64,000 nt of DNA from Lichenifustis flavocetrariae. GTDB lineage: Bacteria > Pseudomonadota > Alphaproteobacteria > Rhizobiales > Beijerinckiaceae. Position numbers and translations under genes: made by a program. Shown piece by piece: positions 7,341-16,090 of the stretch. The notes under the pieces are model-generated. The model saw only the letters and a list, made by a program, of their open reading frames with translations. It made no database searches and was not told the DNA's origin. The first letter of the stretch is position 1, and each line of letters opens with the position of its first letter. The stretch covers positions 292,352 to 356,351 of the forward strand of contig NZ_JAMOIM010000003.1 in NCBI RefSeq assembly GCF_026130545.1. Reading direction: 5' to 3'.

Positions 7341-8814
7341 CCAGGGTCGCGCTGCCGCGGCCGAGTATTCCGTCAAGCGCGTCCCGCGCGCCATCGGTCG
7401 AAGCGGTGATGAGCCACGAGACGATGCTGTCAGGCGGGAACGCGCTCCTATCGACGCGATGGTTACCATCATCGAGAGCATGGACCAGCAGCGTGAAACG
7501 CGACGGATCGAGCGCCTCGTGCAACGTCGCCTCGCGCCAACCATCGCCCTGCCCCAGGCGGACCGGCACGTCCGGCACGCGGTCGCCGGCCCGCAGCGAG
7601 CCGCCGGTGTGGTGGCTGTCCGACAGAGGGCTGTCGCGATAATCGAGCGCGATCTGGCTCATGCCCGCCGTCGCGCTGGCCTGCACGATGCCGGTGCCCA
7701 CCACCCAGGGTCCGAGATGGTTGAACAGCGTGCGCACGACAGGGTTCTCGGTGCCGATGGTCGTGGTCAGGCTGTCGGTCTGCGACAGGACGTTGCGCAT
7801 CGCCGGCAGCCGGTCCTCGCCATAGGTGTCAAGCAAAGCCGGCGGGGCCTGCCCCTTCAGCACGAGGGCCAGCTTCCAGCAAAGGTTGATCATGTCCTGG
7901 ATGCCGGTGTTCATGCCTTGCGCGCCCGCTGGCGAGTGGATGTGTGCGGCGTCGCCACCCAGGAAGATACGGCCCGCCTTCACCCGCGAAACCATGCGGC
8001 TGTTGATGCGGAACCATGAACTCCAGACGCAGTCGTGGAAGCGCGCCGGGATGTGCGAGCGCATGTCGTAGATCCTCTGGATCTCTTCCAGCGACGGCGC
8101 CGGGTCCTTTTCGGGCGTGCTCAAGGGATTGCTGGCGATCAGGCGGAAGTGGTCGCCGCCCATCGGAAACAGGCCCATGAAGCCGTGCTCCGACGAGAAG
8201 ATGTGGAAATCGGTGTCGGCCAGGTCGCCGTCGATGCGGATGTCGCCGAGAGCGTATTGCTCCTCGCGTGTATGGCCTTCAAACGGGAGGTCGAGCGTCG
8301 TGCGCGCGATGCTGCGCGTGCCCTCGGCGCTGATCATCCAGGGTGCGGCGACCTCTCCAAGTCGGCCGTCGCGATGCCGCAGCACGGCATGGAAAGGCGA
8401 TGGGTCGTGCGACAGGGCGTCTTGCCGGAAGGCGACGAGTTCGACGCTCCACTCGGGCTTGATGCCCTCGCGGGCACAGGCGTCCCTGAGGATACGCTCC
8501 GTTTCCGCCTGCGAGATGAACAAGAGGTAGGGAAACGGGCTCTCGACATGGGCGAAGTCGAGGTGAAACACCCGCTTGCCACCGCCATAGACGCTGCCGA
8601 AGCGGCCCTTGTTGCCGAGCCGGACCATCTCGTCGGCGAGCCCGCGCTGCCGAAAGAGTTCGAGCGTGCGGGCTTGGACGCCGATCGCGCGCGAGGTCGT
8701 GGCGGGCGCCGCTCGTTTGTCGATCAACCGGACCGGCACGCCCATTCGGGACAATTCGAGCGCCGCCGTCAGGCCGGTAGGCCCGGCGCCGGTGATCAAA
8801 ATGGGATCGGTCAT
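7234..8814 (-). CDS. FAD-dependent aromatic hydroxylase (PheA/TfdB family)
   Basis: 526 aa from ATG 8814, preceded by GAGGAGA. The N-terminus holds the FAD Rossmann motif ITGAGPTGLTAALELSR (residues 7-23). GRIFLGGDAAHIHSPAGAQG (about 280-299) is the GD motif and flavin contact of class A monooxygenases, and a C-terminal thioredoxin-like domain ends near TLVRPDGYAA. These enzymes use NAD(P)H and O2 to hydroxylate phenolic or polyketide aromatics in the cytoplasm. It lies 26 bp downstream of a VOC protein and behind an AraC gene, so the three probably formed a regulated catabolic unit. The last ~20 residues run antisense into the truncated isochorismatase, so the C-terminus may be altered. Confidence 0.88.
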   Translation of the reverse strand: MTDPILITGAGPTGLTAALELSRMGVPVRLIDKRAAPATTSRAIGVQARTLELFRQRGLADEMVRLGNKGRFGSVYGGGKRVFHLDFAHVESPFPYLLFISQAETERILRDACAREGIKPEWSVELVAFRQDALSHDPSPFHAVLRHRDGRLGEVAAPWMISAEGTRSIARTTLDLPFEGHTREEQYALGDIRIDGDLADTDFHIFSSEHGFMGLFPMGGDHFRLIASNPLSTPEKDPAPSLEEIQRIYDMRSHIPARFHDCVWSSWFRINSRMVSRVKAGRIFLGGDAAHIHSPAGAQGMNTGIQDMINLCWKLALVLKGQAPPALLDTYGEDRLPAMRNVLSQTDSLTTTIGTENPVVRTLFNHLGPWVVGTGIVQASATAGMSQIALDYRDSPLSDSHHTGGSLRAGDRVPDVPVRLGQGDGWREATLHEALDPSRFTLLVHALDDGNHRVDRSAFPPDSIVSWLITASTDGARDALDGILGRGSATLVRPDGYAALTTSLATAPAHLGAWCAKWRPPSPRRR

Positions 8815-8840
8815 CTGGGTCTCCTCGATGAGATAGCGGA

Positions 8841-9296
8841 TCAACCCTGGAGCCAGGGATCGTCCTCGTCGGGCATCAGGTCACGGCCGTGGATCTCGCG
8901 CGTGTAAAGGCGGAAGCGGTGCCCCTCCGGGTCCTCGACCACCATGACCCAGGCCTGGATCGCGGTGAGGATCGGCGAATGCGGCACGGCAAGTCCATCA
9001 AGGAAGGTCGCCCAGCGCTCCAGGGTGCCGCGGTCGGGGACCGCGATGGTGAAAGGGTCGAAGCCTCGCTGACCCTGCGCCTGTTCGGGGTTCAGGCGCA
9101 GTTCCAGGAGCGCACCGAACCCCGGAACTTTCAAAATCAGCGCATAGAGCGAGCCGTCGTCCTCGCGGTGGTGATCGGCCTCGGACAGACGCTCGGCGCC
9201 GAGCACCAGCTCATAGAAGCCCAGCGCGCGTTCAAGGTCGGCAACGGGCAGTTTGAGGTGGTGCAGGCCATCGATGGCGGGCCTCGCGGCCGTAAT
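8841..9296 (-). CDS. VOC (glyoxalase-fold) family protein with apparent ATT start
   Basis: Homology begins well upstream of the first conventional start (GTG 9206): the frame reads IDGLHHLKLPVADLERALGF, the classic first beta-alpha unit of the vicinal-oxygen-chelate fold. No ATG, GTG or TTG precedes it. ATT at 9296-9294 sits 8 bases after a strong GGAGGG (9305-9310), exactly where ATG is expected, giving 151 aa. The second half keeps DPEGHRFRLYTRE with the C-terminal Glu ligand. VOC enzymes include extradiol dioxygenases, glyoxalases and isomerases. Next to a hydroxylase, a role in aromatic breakdown is likely but unproven. Confidence 0.72.
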   Translation of the reverse strand: MTAARPAIDGLHHLKLPVADLERALGFYELVLGAERLSEADHHREDDGSLYALILKVPGFGALLELRLNPEQAQGQRGFDPFTIAVPDRGTLERWATFLDGLAVPHSPILTAIQAWVMVVEDPEGHRFRLYTREIHGRDLMPDEDDPWLQG

Positions 9297-9503
9297 GGTG
9301 CCGACCCTCCGTCGTCGTGCAAACTGACGTCAAGACCGCCGATCCGCGGGAGCCAGCAGCGAATGCGGACATCATGCCATGGACTGCCTTGGTGACCGAT
9401 CCCCATCGAATGCCCCAATCGACGCCGAAACATACGGGAGCGCGCGAGCGCTCGAGGGTAAGGATAGTTCGCGTGTCGCTTCGGCCTTCCACGATCCGTC
9501 GCT

Positions 9504-10247
9504 TTATCGGATTCCGCTCGGAAATTGTTTGCGCCATTCGCCTGGAGAGGCCCCGGTTCTGCGCCGAAAGGCTTCGCTGAAGTGGCTTTGACTGCAGAAG
9601 CCGACGCTTAGGGCGACATCCGGGTCTTCGAGCAGCGCTTTGGCGCGGTCGACGCGCCGGTTCAGGAACCAGGTGTAGGGCGCCACGTGCATGGTTTGCT
9701 GGAAGCGGCGGACGAACTCGCTCAGTGACAAGCCGAGCGCCGCCGCCCAGGAGGCGAGATCGAGCTTGTCGCAGAGGTTCGCCTCGGCGAAGTCGATGCA
9801 GCGGGTGAGATCCGCCTTGCTCAGGCCCGGGCGGCGCCGCGTGCCCCCACGCTCGTGACATGGCGCGAAGGCGAGGGCTAACAGGGCCAGGGTTATGCCT
9901 TCGAGGAACATTGGCTGCAGGTTCGCGTCGACCTCCTTGAGACCGAGGAGCGACGACGTCAGACGTTCGACGTGAGGGTTCGGGTCGACGATGGGGGCCA
10001 CGAAGGTGAGCCCGGAAGGCGCGGCCAGATAACCTCGCTCCTCCGCGATGCGCCGGAAAAGCGGTCCCGGCACGGAGACGACGACGGCCTCGGCGCGAGA
10101 GCGACGCTCCACCCTCAGCCGTTCCCCCGGAGACATGATCCGCAACATTCCTGGCCGTACGTCGCCGTCATAGATCGTGCCGCCCTCGCATTCGAGCTTG
10201 ACGCTGCCCCCGACAGGTCGGAAGCGACACGATGAAGCGGTCGTCAC
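9504..10247 (-). CDS. AraC-family regulator, probably damaged by a frameshift
   Basis: The frame from GTG 10247 encodes a cupin-like N-terminal domain and an AraC DNA-binding domain (DLASWAAALGLSLSEFVRRF, then VGFCSQSHFSEAFRR). A better-supported gene start is TTG 10335 after GAAGAGGAGC: MTNSAHSKSPITLRRF continues to SDDRFIVSL, but that frame must shift by one base near 10215 to join the main frame. Also, LLEDPDVALSVGF lacks about five residues usually present between the two helix-turn-helix units (LLxDPDLPLxEIALSVGF). Both changes suggest loss of function. It would have controlled the VOC/FAD hydroxylase genes downstream. Confidence 0.7.
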   Translation of the reverse strand: MTTASSCRFRPVGGSVKLECEGGTIYDGDVRPGMLRIMSPGERLRVERRSRAEAVVVSVPGPLFRRIAEERGYLAAPSGLTFVAPIVDPNPHVERLTSSLLGLKEVDANLQPMFLEGITLALLALAFAPCHERGGTRRRPGLSKADLTRCIDFAEANLCDKLDLASWAAALGLSLSEFVRRFQQTMHVAPYTWFLNRRVDRAKALLEDPDVALSVGFCSQSHFSEAFRRRTGASPGEWRKQFPSGIR

Positions 10248-10558
10248 TCCGCTCGATCGTTTCGACGCGCGGAAAGACGGGCTGCGAGAACCTGCGTAGC
10301 GTAATCGGGGACTTGGAGTGAGCGGAGTTCGTCAATCGATGCTCCTCTTCTAAACAACACTGCGGAGAGTGTTGAGGACCTTTTGGCGGAGTGTAGCGCT
10401 CAACAGCCGCGCAACCCGCCGTGGCCCCCGATTGAGATAGGGCTGATGACGGCGGAGGCGATCACGACTTGCAGGAGATCAGGTGCCTCTTCGAGGCTCG
10501 GCTGCGAGCCGATGGCAATGGCGCTCCCGCCGATACAGCGGCGCCTCCCGAAGCAGGC

Positions 10559-11119
10559 CTAGGGAATCATGCCGTTGGCCCGGTAGGTCGCGACGATGTC
10601 TTCATAAACCGAGACGTCGCCGCGGCTGTGAGCGATCAACTGCGCACCCTGCACGGCCGCGTAGATGGCACGCGCACGCCGCCGGATCTCGTCGGGCTCA
10701 GCGGTTTCATGCATGGCGAGCACCCGTTCGAGCCAACGTTCGTTCATCTCGCCATACTTGACGACCTCGGCTCGTACCTCTTCAGGAAGTTCGTTCCGCT
10801 CGGCCGACAGGATCCCGGCGAGGCACATGCGGTTGCCGTGGCGCAAGGTGTCGCCAAAGATGTCGACATAACGTGTCATGCAGGTTTTGACGTCGAGCCC
10901 CTCGGCCAGCAGACCGTCCAGAACCTCGGCGTAATGTGCGGTGTAACGGGCGGCCAGCGCCGCCCCCAAGGCACCCTTGGTCTCGAAGTAGTAATGGATG
11001 CTGGCGCTCTTGATGCCGACATCCTTGGCCAGTTCGCGGAAGCTAAGGCCGCTGTAGCCGAGGTCCTGCACAGTGAGCCGCGCCGCCTCCATGATCCGCT
11101 CCTTCGTGTCGGCCGCCAT
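10559..11119 (-). CDS. TetR/AcrR-family transcriptional regulator
   Basis: 186 aa. Of two adjacent ATGs, 11119 has the better spacing to GGAGGGG. The N-terminal helix-turn-helix reads LSFRELAKDVGIKSASIHYY followed by FETKGAL (residues 25-52). The C-terminal helices form the ligand and dimer domain. The gene is divergent from a glutathione S-transferase 128 bp away, and repeated ACCTGACG half-sites lie between them, so it probably represses both genes and responds to an electrophile or xenobiotic. It resembles AcuR/NemR-like regulators, but no ligand can be assigned. Confidence 0.9.
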   Translation of the reverse strand: MAADTKERIMEAARLTVQDLGYSGLSFRELAKDVGIKSASIHYYFETKGALGAALAARYTAHYAEVLDGLLAEGLDVKTCMTRYVDIFGDTLRHGNRMCLAGILSAERNELPEEVRAEVVKYGEMNERWLERVLAMHETAEPDEIRRRARAIYAAVQGAQLIAHSRGDVSVYEDIVATYRANGMIP

Positions 11120-11133
11120 CATCCCCTCCGTTT

Positions 11134-11215
11134 TACCTGACGATAGATAGACGTTGACATCCCGGAATGGAAGGGCTAACCACCTCGTAGCAAGTACCTA
11201 CCTGACGTCCGGTAG
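11134..11215. promoter_or_regulatory. Candidate TetR operator region
   Basis: CTACCTGACGTCCGGTAG (11198-11215) is an inverted repeat (CTACC/GGTAG) and shares ACCTGACG with TTACCTGACGATAG near 11133-11146. A TTGACA hexamer sits at 11154-11159. Position between divergent TetR and GST genes fits an autoregulated operator. This is inference from symmetry; no binding data. Confidence 0.4.
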
Positions 11216-11247
11216 CTCCGTTTAGTACACGTTGAAAGGATCACCGC

Positions 11248-11943
11248 ATGACCGCGAAGCTCCGCCTCTTCACCTCACCTTCGGCCTTCCCGAACCCGCA
11301 GCGCCTGCGCCTCTTCATGCATGAGAAGGGAATTGCCGATCGGCTCGACGAGCAGATCTACGATATGAGCCCCGTTGGCGAGCAGCGGCAGTGGCGGCAT
11401 CTCAAGATGAACCCGTGGGGTGAGACGCCGACACTTCAGTTGGCGGACGGCAGCTCTCTCGCGGAGACCGACGCCATCGCCAGGTATCTCGACCAGTCCA
11501 TGCCGGGGCGGAAGATCATGGGTGAGGACGCGCTGCAGCAGGGCCTCGACACCATGTGGAACAACCGCATCTGGGTGCACATCCTCTACCGGATCGTCAC
11601 GGCGTTCCATGTCCTGCACCAAGGGCTCGGACCGAAACTCGAACTGACCACCAACCACGCCTGGGGCGAACATTGCCGCAAGGAAGCGCTGGCCCACGCG
11701 GGCCTCATCAATCAGCACCTGTCGGACGGACGCGACTGGATCCTTGGCGGGGATGCGCCGACCTTCGCGGACATGACGATGGCGGTCGCCATCGCGTTCT
11801 CGAAGTTTCCGCTCAACGCGACCCCGCTCGACGAACGTTTCGAGCACGTGGATGCGTTCTGGCGCCGGTGGCAGCTTCGTCCGAGCTTCGGGGTCGCCTA
11901 CGCCGATCGCAGCAGCGGCGTGCCGGAGATCGATGATCGCTGA
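11248..11943 (+). CDS. Glutathione S-transferase
   Basis: 231 aa from ATG 11248, preceded by GAAAGGA. The N-terminal thioredoxin-like domain contains TSPSAFPNPQRLRLFMHEKG (active-site Ser/Pro region), NPWGETPTLQLADG with the cis-Pro, and LAETDAIARYLDQ, the gamma-glutamyl-binding motif. The C-terminal helical domain (about 90-225) has the N-capping box region FADMTMAVAI. It conjugates or isomerises electrophiles with glutathione in the cytosol. The divergent TetR gene suggests inducible detoxification or aromatic catabolism. Confidence 0.9.
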   Translation: MTAKLRLFTSPSAFPNPQRLRLFMHEKGIADRLDEQIYDMSPVGEQRQWRHLKMNPWGETPTLQLADGSSLAETDAIARYLDQSMPGRKIMGEDALQQGLDTMWNNRIWVHILYRIVTAFHVLHQGLGPKLELTTNHAWGEHCRKEALAHAGLINQHLSDGRDWILGGDAPTFADMTMAVAIAFSKFPLNATPLDERFEHVDAFWRRWQLRPSFGVAYADRSSGVPEIDDR

Positions 11944-12034
11944 CAAAGCGGCCCCGTCGTCGCCCTCTGCCTTTTTGCCGAAGCGACCCCATAGCCTGGA
12001 TCGAGCGCAACCCGAACAAGCGATGGAGAACCCC

Positions 12035-12144
12035 ATGCCCTTCGCCCGTATCGATCTGATCCAGGGAAAGACCCGGAGTACCGCGCCGCCGTGGCCGACA
12101 TCGTCTACCGGGGCATCGTTGACGTCCTGAAGGCGCCCTCCTAA
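12035..12144 (+). pseudogene. 4-oxalocrotonate-tautomerase-family gene, frameshifted and truncated
   Basis: Begins MPFARIDLIQGK with the catalytic Pro2, then shifts frame: DPEYRAAVADIVYRGIVDVL is encoded in the next frame, consistent with loss of one G in the GGGAAA run near 12062. It ends KAPS-stop after about 36 codons, whereas relatives run to about 130. Clearly a remnant downstream of the GST. Confidence 0.75.
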
Positions 12145-12264
12145 GCCAGCAATGCTGTACGTGGCCCGCCGTCTCGAAAACGGCTGAGAGCTTGATCCAA
12201 AAGGCTGTTGCGCCCGCCTGAGTTGAGTGATTCAGAGCGCCTGGACGCTTTCGGCAGGAGCGCG

Positions 12265-12524
12265 ATGACATGGACGGTGGAGCACAGGGCGACCTACAGG
12301 CGTGAAGGCCCGGGCTCCCTTAGCAATGGGCGGTGCCGATGCGGCTGATCCCGCAGGCGACGCCCGGCGGCCATCCTCACAAGACCGACATGTGCGCAGC
12401 CATGACTGCGATCTTTTATTTGCAGAGGACCGGCGGTCCCTGGCGGTCTCTGCCGCGCGACAACTTTCCGCCGCACGCGCACTCACGGCGGTGCGCAACG
12501 GGGATCACCCTTCGGGAAAGGTAG
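12265..12524 (+). pseudogene. IS5-family (IS1031-like) transposase, N-terminal remnant
   Basis: ATG 12265 opens MTWTVEHRATYRREG, then another frame continues LIPQATPGGHPHKTDMCAAM, AIFYLQRTGGPWRSLPRD and FPPHAHSRR. This matches the N-terminus of IS5-type transposases ([42 protein letters not shown]). Frameshifts and many substitutions show an old, dead copy; the DDE catalytic part is absent. Confidence 0.7.
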
Positions 12525-12598
12525 GTTGCCGCTTCGATGGGTCCATGCAGCACCTTTAAGACAGGAAGAATTGGACTGTCCGGTCGACGAATACAGCC

Positions 12599-14242
12599 TC
12601 AGCTCGTCTGCCGATCCACGATCGCTGCAATGTCAAGGCTCGTGGGCAGAACACCGAACGACCGTGCACCCTCGGCGCCGAGACGGGTCGCGCAGAAGGC
12701 GTCGGCGACGGCGGCGGGCGCGTTCCTCACGAGCAGGGCACCTTGCAGTGTGAGCGCCATTCGTTCGGCGATGAGGCGGCCGCGTGTTTCGGCCGGTACG
12801 CCGCGCCCGAGTTCATCGAACAGCGCGTCAGCGGCGGCGTCGAGCGTGGTGTTACCCCCGCGCGACGTCGCGACCTCGGCGCGGTACGCTTCGAGTGCGC
12901 GTGGCTCGCACGCGAGCGTACGCAAGACGTCGAGCGCGATGACGTTGCCCGACCCTTCCCAGATCGCGTTGAGCGGCGATTCGCGGAACAGCCTCGGCAT
13001 CGGCGTCTCCTCGACGTATCCCACCCCACCGTGGCATTCCATGCACTCGTAAATGAAATTGGGATTGCGTTTCGTCAGCCAGTATTTCGCCAAAGCGACG
13101 CTCAACCGTGCGAAGGCGCGCTCATGCTCCTCGCGCTTGTCGAAGGCGCGCGCGACCCGCGCCGCCAGCACCACCGCCGCCTCATATTCCACCGCCAGGT
13201 CAGCGATCACCGCCCGCATCAACGGCTGGTCGATCAGTTTGCGCTGGAACGCGCGCCGTTCCGAGACGTGGTGGACCGCCTGCGCCAACGCCATCCGCAT
13301 CGTGCCGATGGTCCCGGCCACCGTGCCGAGCCGGGTGTGATGCACCATCTCCAGGATGACGTTGACACCGCGCCCTTCTTCACCAAGCAGCATCGCGTGA
13401 GCGCCGTGATACTCGATCTCGCTGGAAGCGTTGGACCTGTTGCCGAGCTTGTCCTTCAGCCGCATCACGTGGATCGCATTGCGTTCTCCCTCGGGGGTGA
13501 TGCGTGGCGCCAGGAAGCAGCTCAGACCACCCTTCGCCTGCGCCAGCGTCAGAAAGCCGTCGCTCGTCGGCGCCGAACAGAACCATTTGTGTCCGACGAG
13601 GCGATAGCTGCCGTCGTCGGTCCGCTCCGCCCGCGTGGTGTTGGCGCGCACATCGCTGCCGCCCTGCTTTTCGGTCATCGCCATGCCGATGGTGATCCCG
13701 GTCTTGTCGGCGATCGGGCGCAGCGGGGCATCGTACCGGCCGCCGATCAGCCTATCGAGCCAGGGCTGTGCGACGCTGCGATGCGCTTGCAGCGCCGGGA
13801 CCGCCGCGTATGTCATGTTGATCGGGCACATCGTGCCCGCCTCGATCTGCGTGAACAGGGCGAGAAGCGCCGCATGGGCGACACGCGCGCCAGGCCGACC
13901 GATTGTCCAGGCCACGTCGTGAATCTCGTGCCGTGTCGCCATCGCCATGAGCTCGTGATAGGCGGGATGGAACCGGACTTCGTCGATGCGGCGGCCGTAA
14001 CGGTCGAAGGCCACCAGTTCCGGCGCAAACCGGTTGGCCAGGTCACCGAGCTCCATCACGCGGTCGGCGCCCAGTTCAGCGCCAAGGGCCCCCATGCGCG
14101 CGTCGAGCCACTCGCCGGCTTCACGAAGCACCGCCTCGCGCAGCGGCCGGTCCGTGGAGTAGAGGTTGCGGCCGGCGAACTCGGAGGGCTGGTTCGTCAC
14201 CTCGTGCGTTTCGAGGATGGTGGTGGGGGCGAAACGGGACAT
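12599..14242 (-). CDS. AidB-like acyl-CoA dehydrogenase
   Basis: 547 aa; ATG 14242 (after AAAGG) is preferred over TTG 14257. The flavin-binding signatures TEKQGGSDVRANTTRA (about 180) and YECMECHGGVGYVEETP plus WEGSGNVIALDVLRTLA (about 410-450) are those of the AidB subgroup, as is the long N-terminal domain. Members are FAD proteins linked to alkylation response or to isovaleryl-CoA-type oxidation. It lies 17 bp from the end of a broken acyl-CoA synthetase on the same strand, suggesting a former fatty-acid activation and oxidation unit. It looks intact. Confidence 0.9.
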   Translation of the reverse strand: MSRFAPTTILETHEVTNQPSEFAGRNLYSTDRPLREAVLREAGEWLDARMGALGAELGADRVMELGDLANRFAPELVAFDRYGRRIDEVRFHPAYHELMAMATRHEIHDVAWTIGRPGARVAHAALLALFTQIEAGTMCPINMTYAAVPALQAHRSVAQPWLDRLIGGRYDAPLRPIADKTGITIGMAMTEKQGGSDVRANTTRAERTDDGSYRLVGHKWFCSAPTSDGFLTLAQAKGGLSCFLAPRITPEGERNAIHVMRLKDKLGNRSNASSEIEYHGAHAMLLGEEGRGVNVILEMVHHTRLGTVAGTIGTMRMALAQAVHHVSERRAFQRKLIDQPLMRAVIADLAVEYEAAVVLAARVARAFDKREEHERAFARLSVALAKYWLTKRNPNFIYECMECHGGVGYVEETPMPRLFRESPLNAIWEGSGNVIALDVLRTLACEPRALEAYRAEVATSRGGNTTLDAAADALFDELGRGVPAETRGRLIAERMALTLQGALLVRNAPAAVADAFCATRLGAEGARSFGVLPTSLDIAAIVDRQTS

Positions 14243-14259
14243 AGCTGGACCTTTCAAAG

Positions 14260-14880
14260 TCAGGCGTCGTTGGCCCTGCCGGCCACAAGGGCGCGCGGTT
14301 CGCCCTTCAAGACCTTGCCGGTCTGGTTGCGGGGCAAAGCGTGTAGGCGCATGAACCGGCGCGGTACCTGGAAGGATGCGATGTGCCCGCGGAACGCCGT
14401 CCGCAACTCGTCCGGGTCAAAATTCGCGTCAGGCCCGAGCAGGATCCCCGCGACGACTATCTCGCCCCATTCCGGGTGCGGTAAGCCTATCATGGCGCAA
14501 TCGGTGACTAGGCCGGTCGCTTGAAGCGCATCCTTCACTCCTTCGAGGAGACGTTCTCGCCGCCGGTCAGGATCATGTCCTTAGCCGGTCGACGATGGTG
14601 AGAAAGCCGTCGACGTGACGCCAGGCGACGTCGCCCGCCGGATGGCGATCATCGACCGCCCGCGTCGCGGCCAGATCGTCGAGATAGGCCTGCATCATCG
14701 ATGGCGAACGCAGCCAAATCTCGGCGACCTCATCGGCCCGCCTCCTGACCATCCGATTTGACGACGTGAATGTCCACGCCCGACTGCGCTGCCTCGGTCC
14801 CGATTTTGGTCGTGCCGTATTCGTGGTAGAAACGGTCGGTCCGGTAGAGCGGCGCGATTGAGGTCGCTGTGCGGGCAGCT
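14260..14880 (-). pseudogene. Acyl-CoA synthetase (AMP-binding), C-terminal remnant
   Basis: Three minus-strand frames tile the C-terminal 200 residues of an AMP-forming ligase: YRTDRFYHEYGTTKIGTEAA, then DEVAEIWLRSPSMMQAYLDD with GDVAWRHVDGFLTIVDR, then MILTGGENVSSKE, and finally CAMIGLPHPEWGEIVVAGI with LPRNQTGKVLKGE, which includes the catalytic Lys. At least two frameshifts (about 14750 and 14580) separate the pieces. The N-terminal 60% with the P-loop is missing. It once activated a carboxylic acid for the AidB-like dehydrogenase. Confidence 0.82.
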
Positions 14881-15238
14881 TTCGCGGCGTCATGCATGCC
14901 GCGGTCTTGGTGGAGCTTCGTGCGCTCAGAACGACGAAAGCCCCCGAGCTTTCTGGCTCAGGGGCTTCTTTGTCGTTGGTTGCGGGCGAGTGCATCTTAA
15001 GCGTGAGACACGCGCGGTGCTGAACCCATCGGGCGCTCCTAGGACGGGTCAGGTTGCACCAAGAGCTTCCGTTGACGGGCCGCCACCTTACGGACGTTAG
15101 TCCTCGATGGTGCGACGGCCGCCTACGCATTTGACCCGGAACATTCTTGAACCAAGCAAAAGCTTCGCTGACAAGGCTGGTGGTCTCGCGGCCGGCTGGT
15201 CTACGGTGGCTGCGGGTTTGACATGTTGGGGGGGGAAA
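14881..15238. other. Gene-free stretch with a terminator-like hairpin
   Basis: No gene recognised apart from the hairpin at 14938-14971. The segment 15056-15098 resembles 16641-16684 (about three quarters identical), so a diverged repeat flanks the hydrolase and acylphosphatase genes. Confidence 0.35.
14938..14971. terminator. Rho-independent-like terminator
   Basis: AAGCCCCCGAG (14938-14948) pairs with CTCAGGGGCTT (14957-14967) around an 8-base loop, followed by CTTT on the plus strand. The flanking ACGAC/GTCGT extends the stem. The symmetry would allow it to act on either strand; no intact gene ends directly before it. Confidence 0.55.
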
Positions 15239-16063
15239 TTGACAACACTGGCTGGAGCGCCGTCGCGCCGATCGTTTGTGGCTGCCACCAGCCTTTCGGC
15301 GCTTGCCACCGCCATGGCGTCGCCAGCCTCGGCGCAATCGGCACCGGGCAAGACCTTCGTGTTCGCGCACGGATCTTGGCACGGCGGTTGGTCGTGGCAG
15401 CGCGTGGCAGACCGTTTGCGCGCGCTAGGCCACAGGGCCTTCACGCCAAGTTTCACCGGCATGGGAGATCGCGAACACCTGCTCACGAAGGCGATCACGA
15501 TCGACACCTTCATTGAGGACCTGAGCGAGGTCATCAAGACGGAGGAACTGTCCGACGTAATCCTGGTGGCTCACAGCTTCGGCGGTGTACCGATCACCGG
15601 GGTCGCCGATCGCTTGCCCGAGAAACTGCGCCACCTCGTCTACCTCGACTCGATCGTGCTCGAAAATGGGCAAACGGGCTTCTCGGTCTACCCACCCAAG
15701 GAAGCTGAAGATCGGATCGCAGCCGCCACTAAGGCGAATGGCGGGGTGGCGGTTCCGATACCCAAGGCGTTGCCGGCTGCGTGGGGCTTCACAGAGGGCA
15801 CGCCGGACTACGCCTGGGTCCTGCGGCGGATCACGCCCACGCCGCTCAACGCATATCTCACGCCGCTCACCCTGCACGCTCCATTCGGCAACGGCGTCCC
15901 GAAGACCTACATCCATTGCGTCAAGCCCGAGAACCCGGTCATCGAGGGGTCTCGGGCTTTGGTTCGATCCCAGCCCGGCTGGAATTGGATCGATTTTCCC
16001 GGCCCGCACGACTCGATGATCACCGATCCTGACGGAATCGTGAACCTGCTTCTGAAGATCTGA
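15239..16063 (+). CDS. Tat-exported alpha/beta hydrolase (esterase-like)
   Basis: 274 aa from TTG 15239, chosen because GGGGGGG lies just before it and the N-terminus becomes a signal peptide with a twin-arginine motif (SRRSFVAA) and an ASPASA cleavage region. The mature part has FAHGSWHGGWSWQ (oxyanion loop), the nucleophile elbow VAHSFGG and the terminal GPHDSM His. This is the plant salicylate-esterase/EstC-like subgroup of alpha/beta hydrolases. It likely cleaves small esters in the periplasm; the substrate is unknown. Confidence 0.85.
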   Translation: MTTLAGAPSRRSFVAATSLSALATAMASPASAQSAPGKTFVFAHGSWHGGWSWQRVADRLRALGHRAFTPSFTGMGDREHLLTKAITIDTFIEDLSEVIKTEELSDVILVAHSFGGVPITGVADRLPEKLRHLVYLDSIVLENGQTGFSVYPPKEAEDRIAAATKANGGVAVPIPKALPAAWGFTEGTPDYAWVLRRITPTPLNAYLTPLTLHAPFGNGVPKTYIHCVKPENPVIEGSRALVRSQPGWNWIDFPGPHDSMITDPDGIVNLLLKI

Positions 16064-16090
16064 ACCGCGAAGACTTTGGGGAAGCCCGGC

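Noticed and set aside
12743-14524. 593-codon plus-strand frame opposite the AidB-like gene
   Set aside because: Composition (H, R, D, Q-rich) is that of a complement frame; the minus-strand gene has full family motifs.
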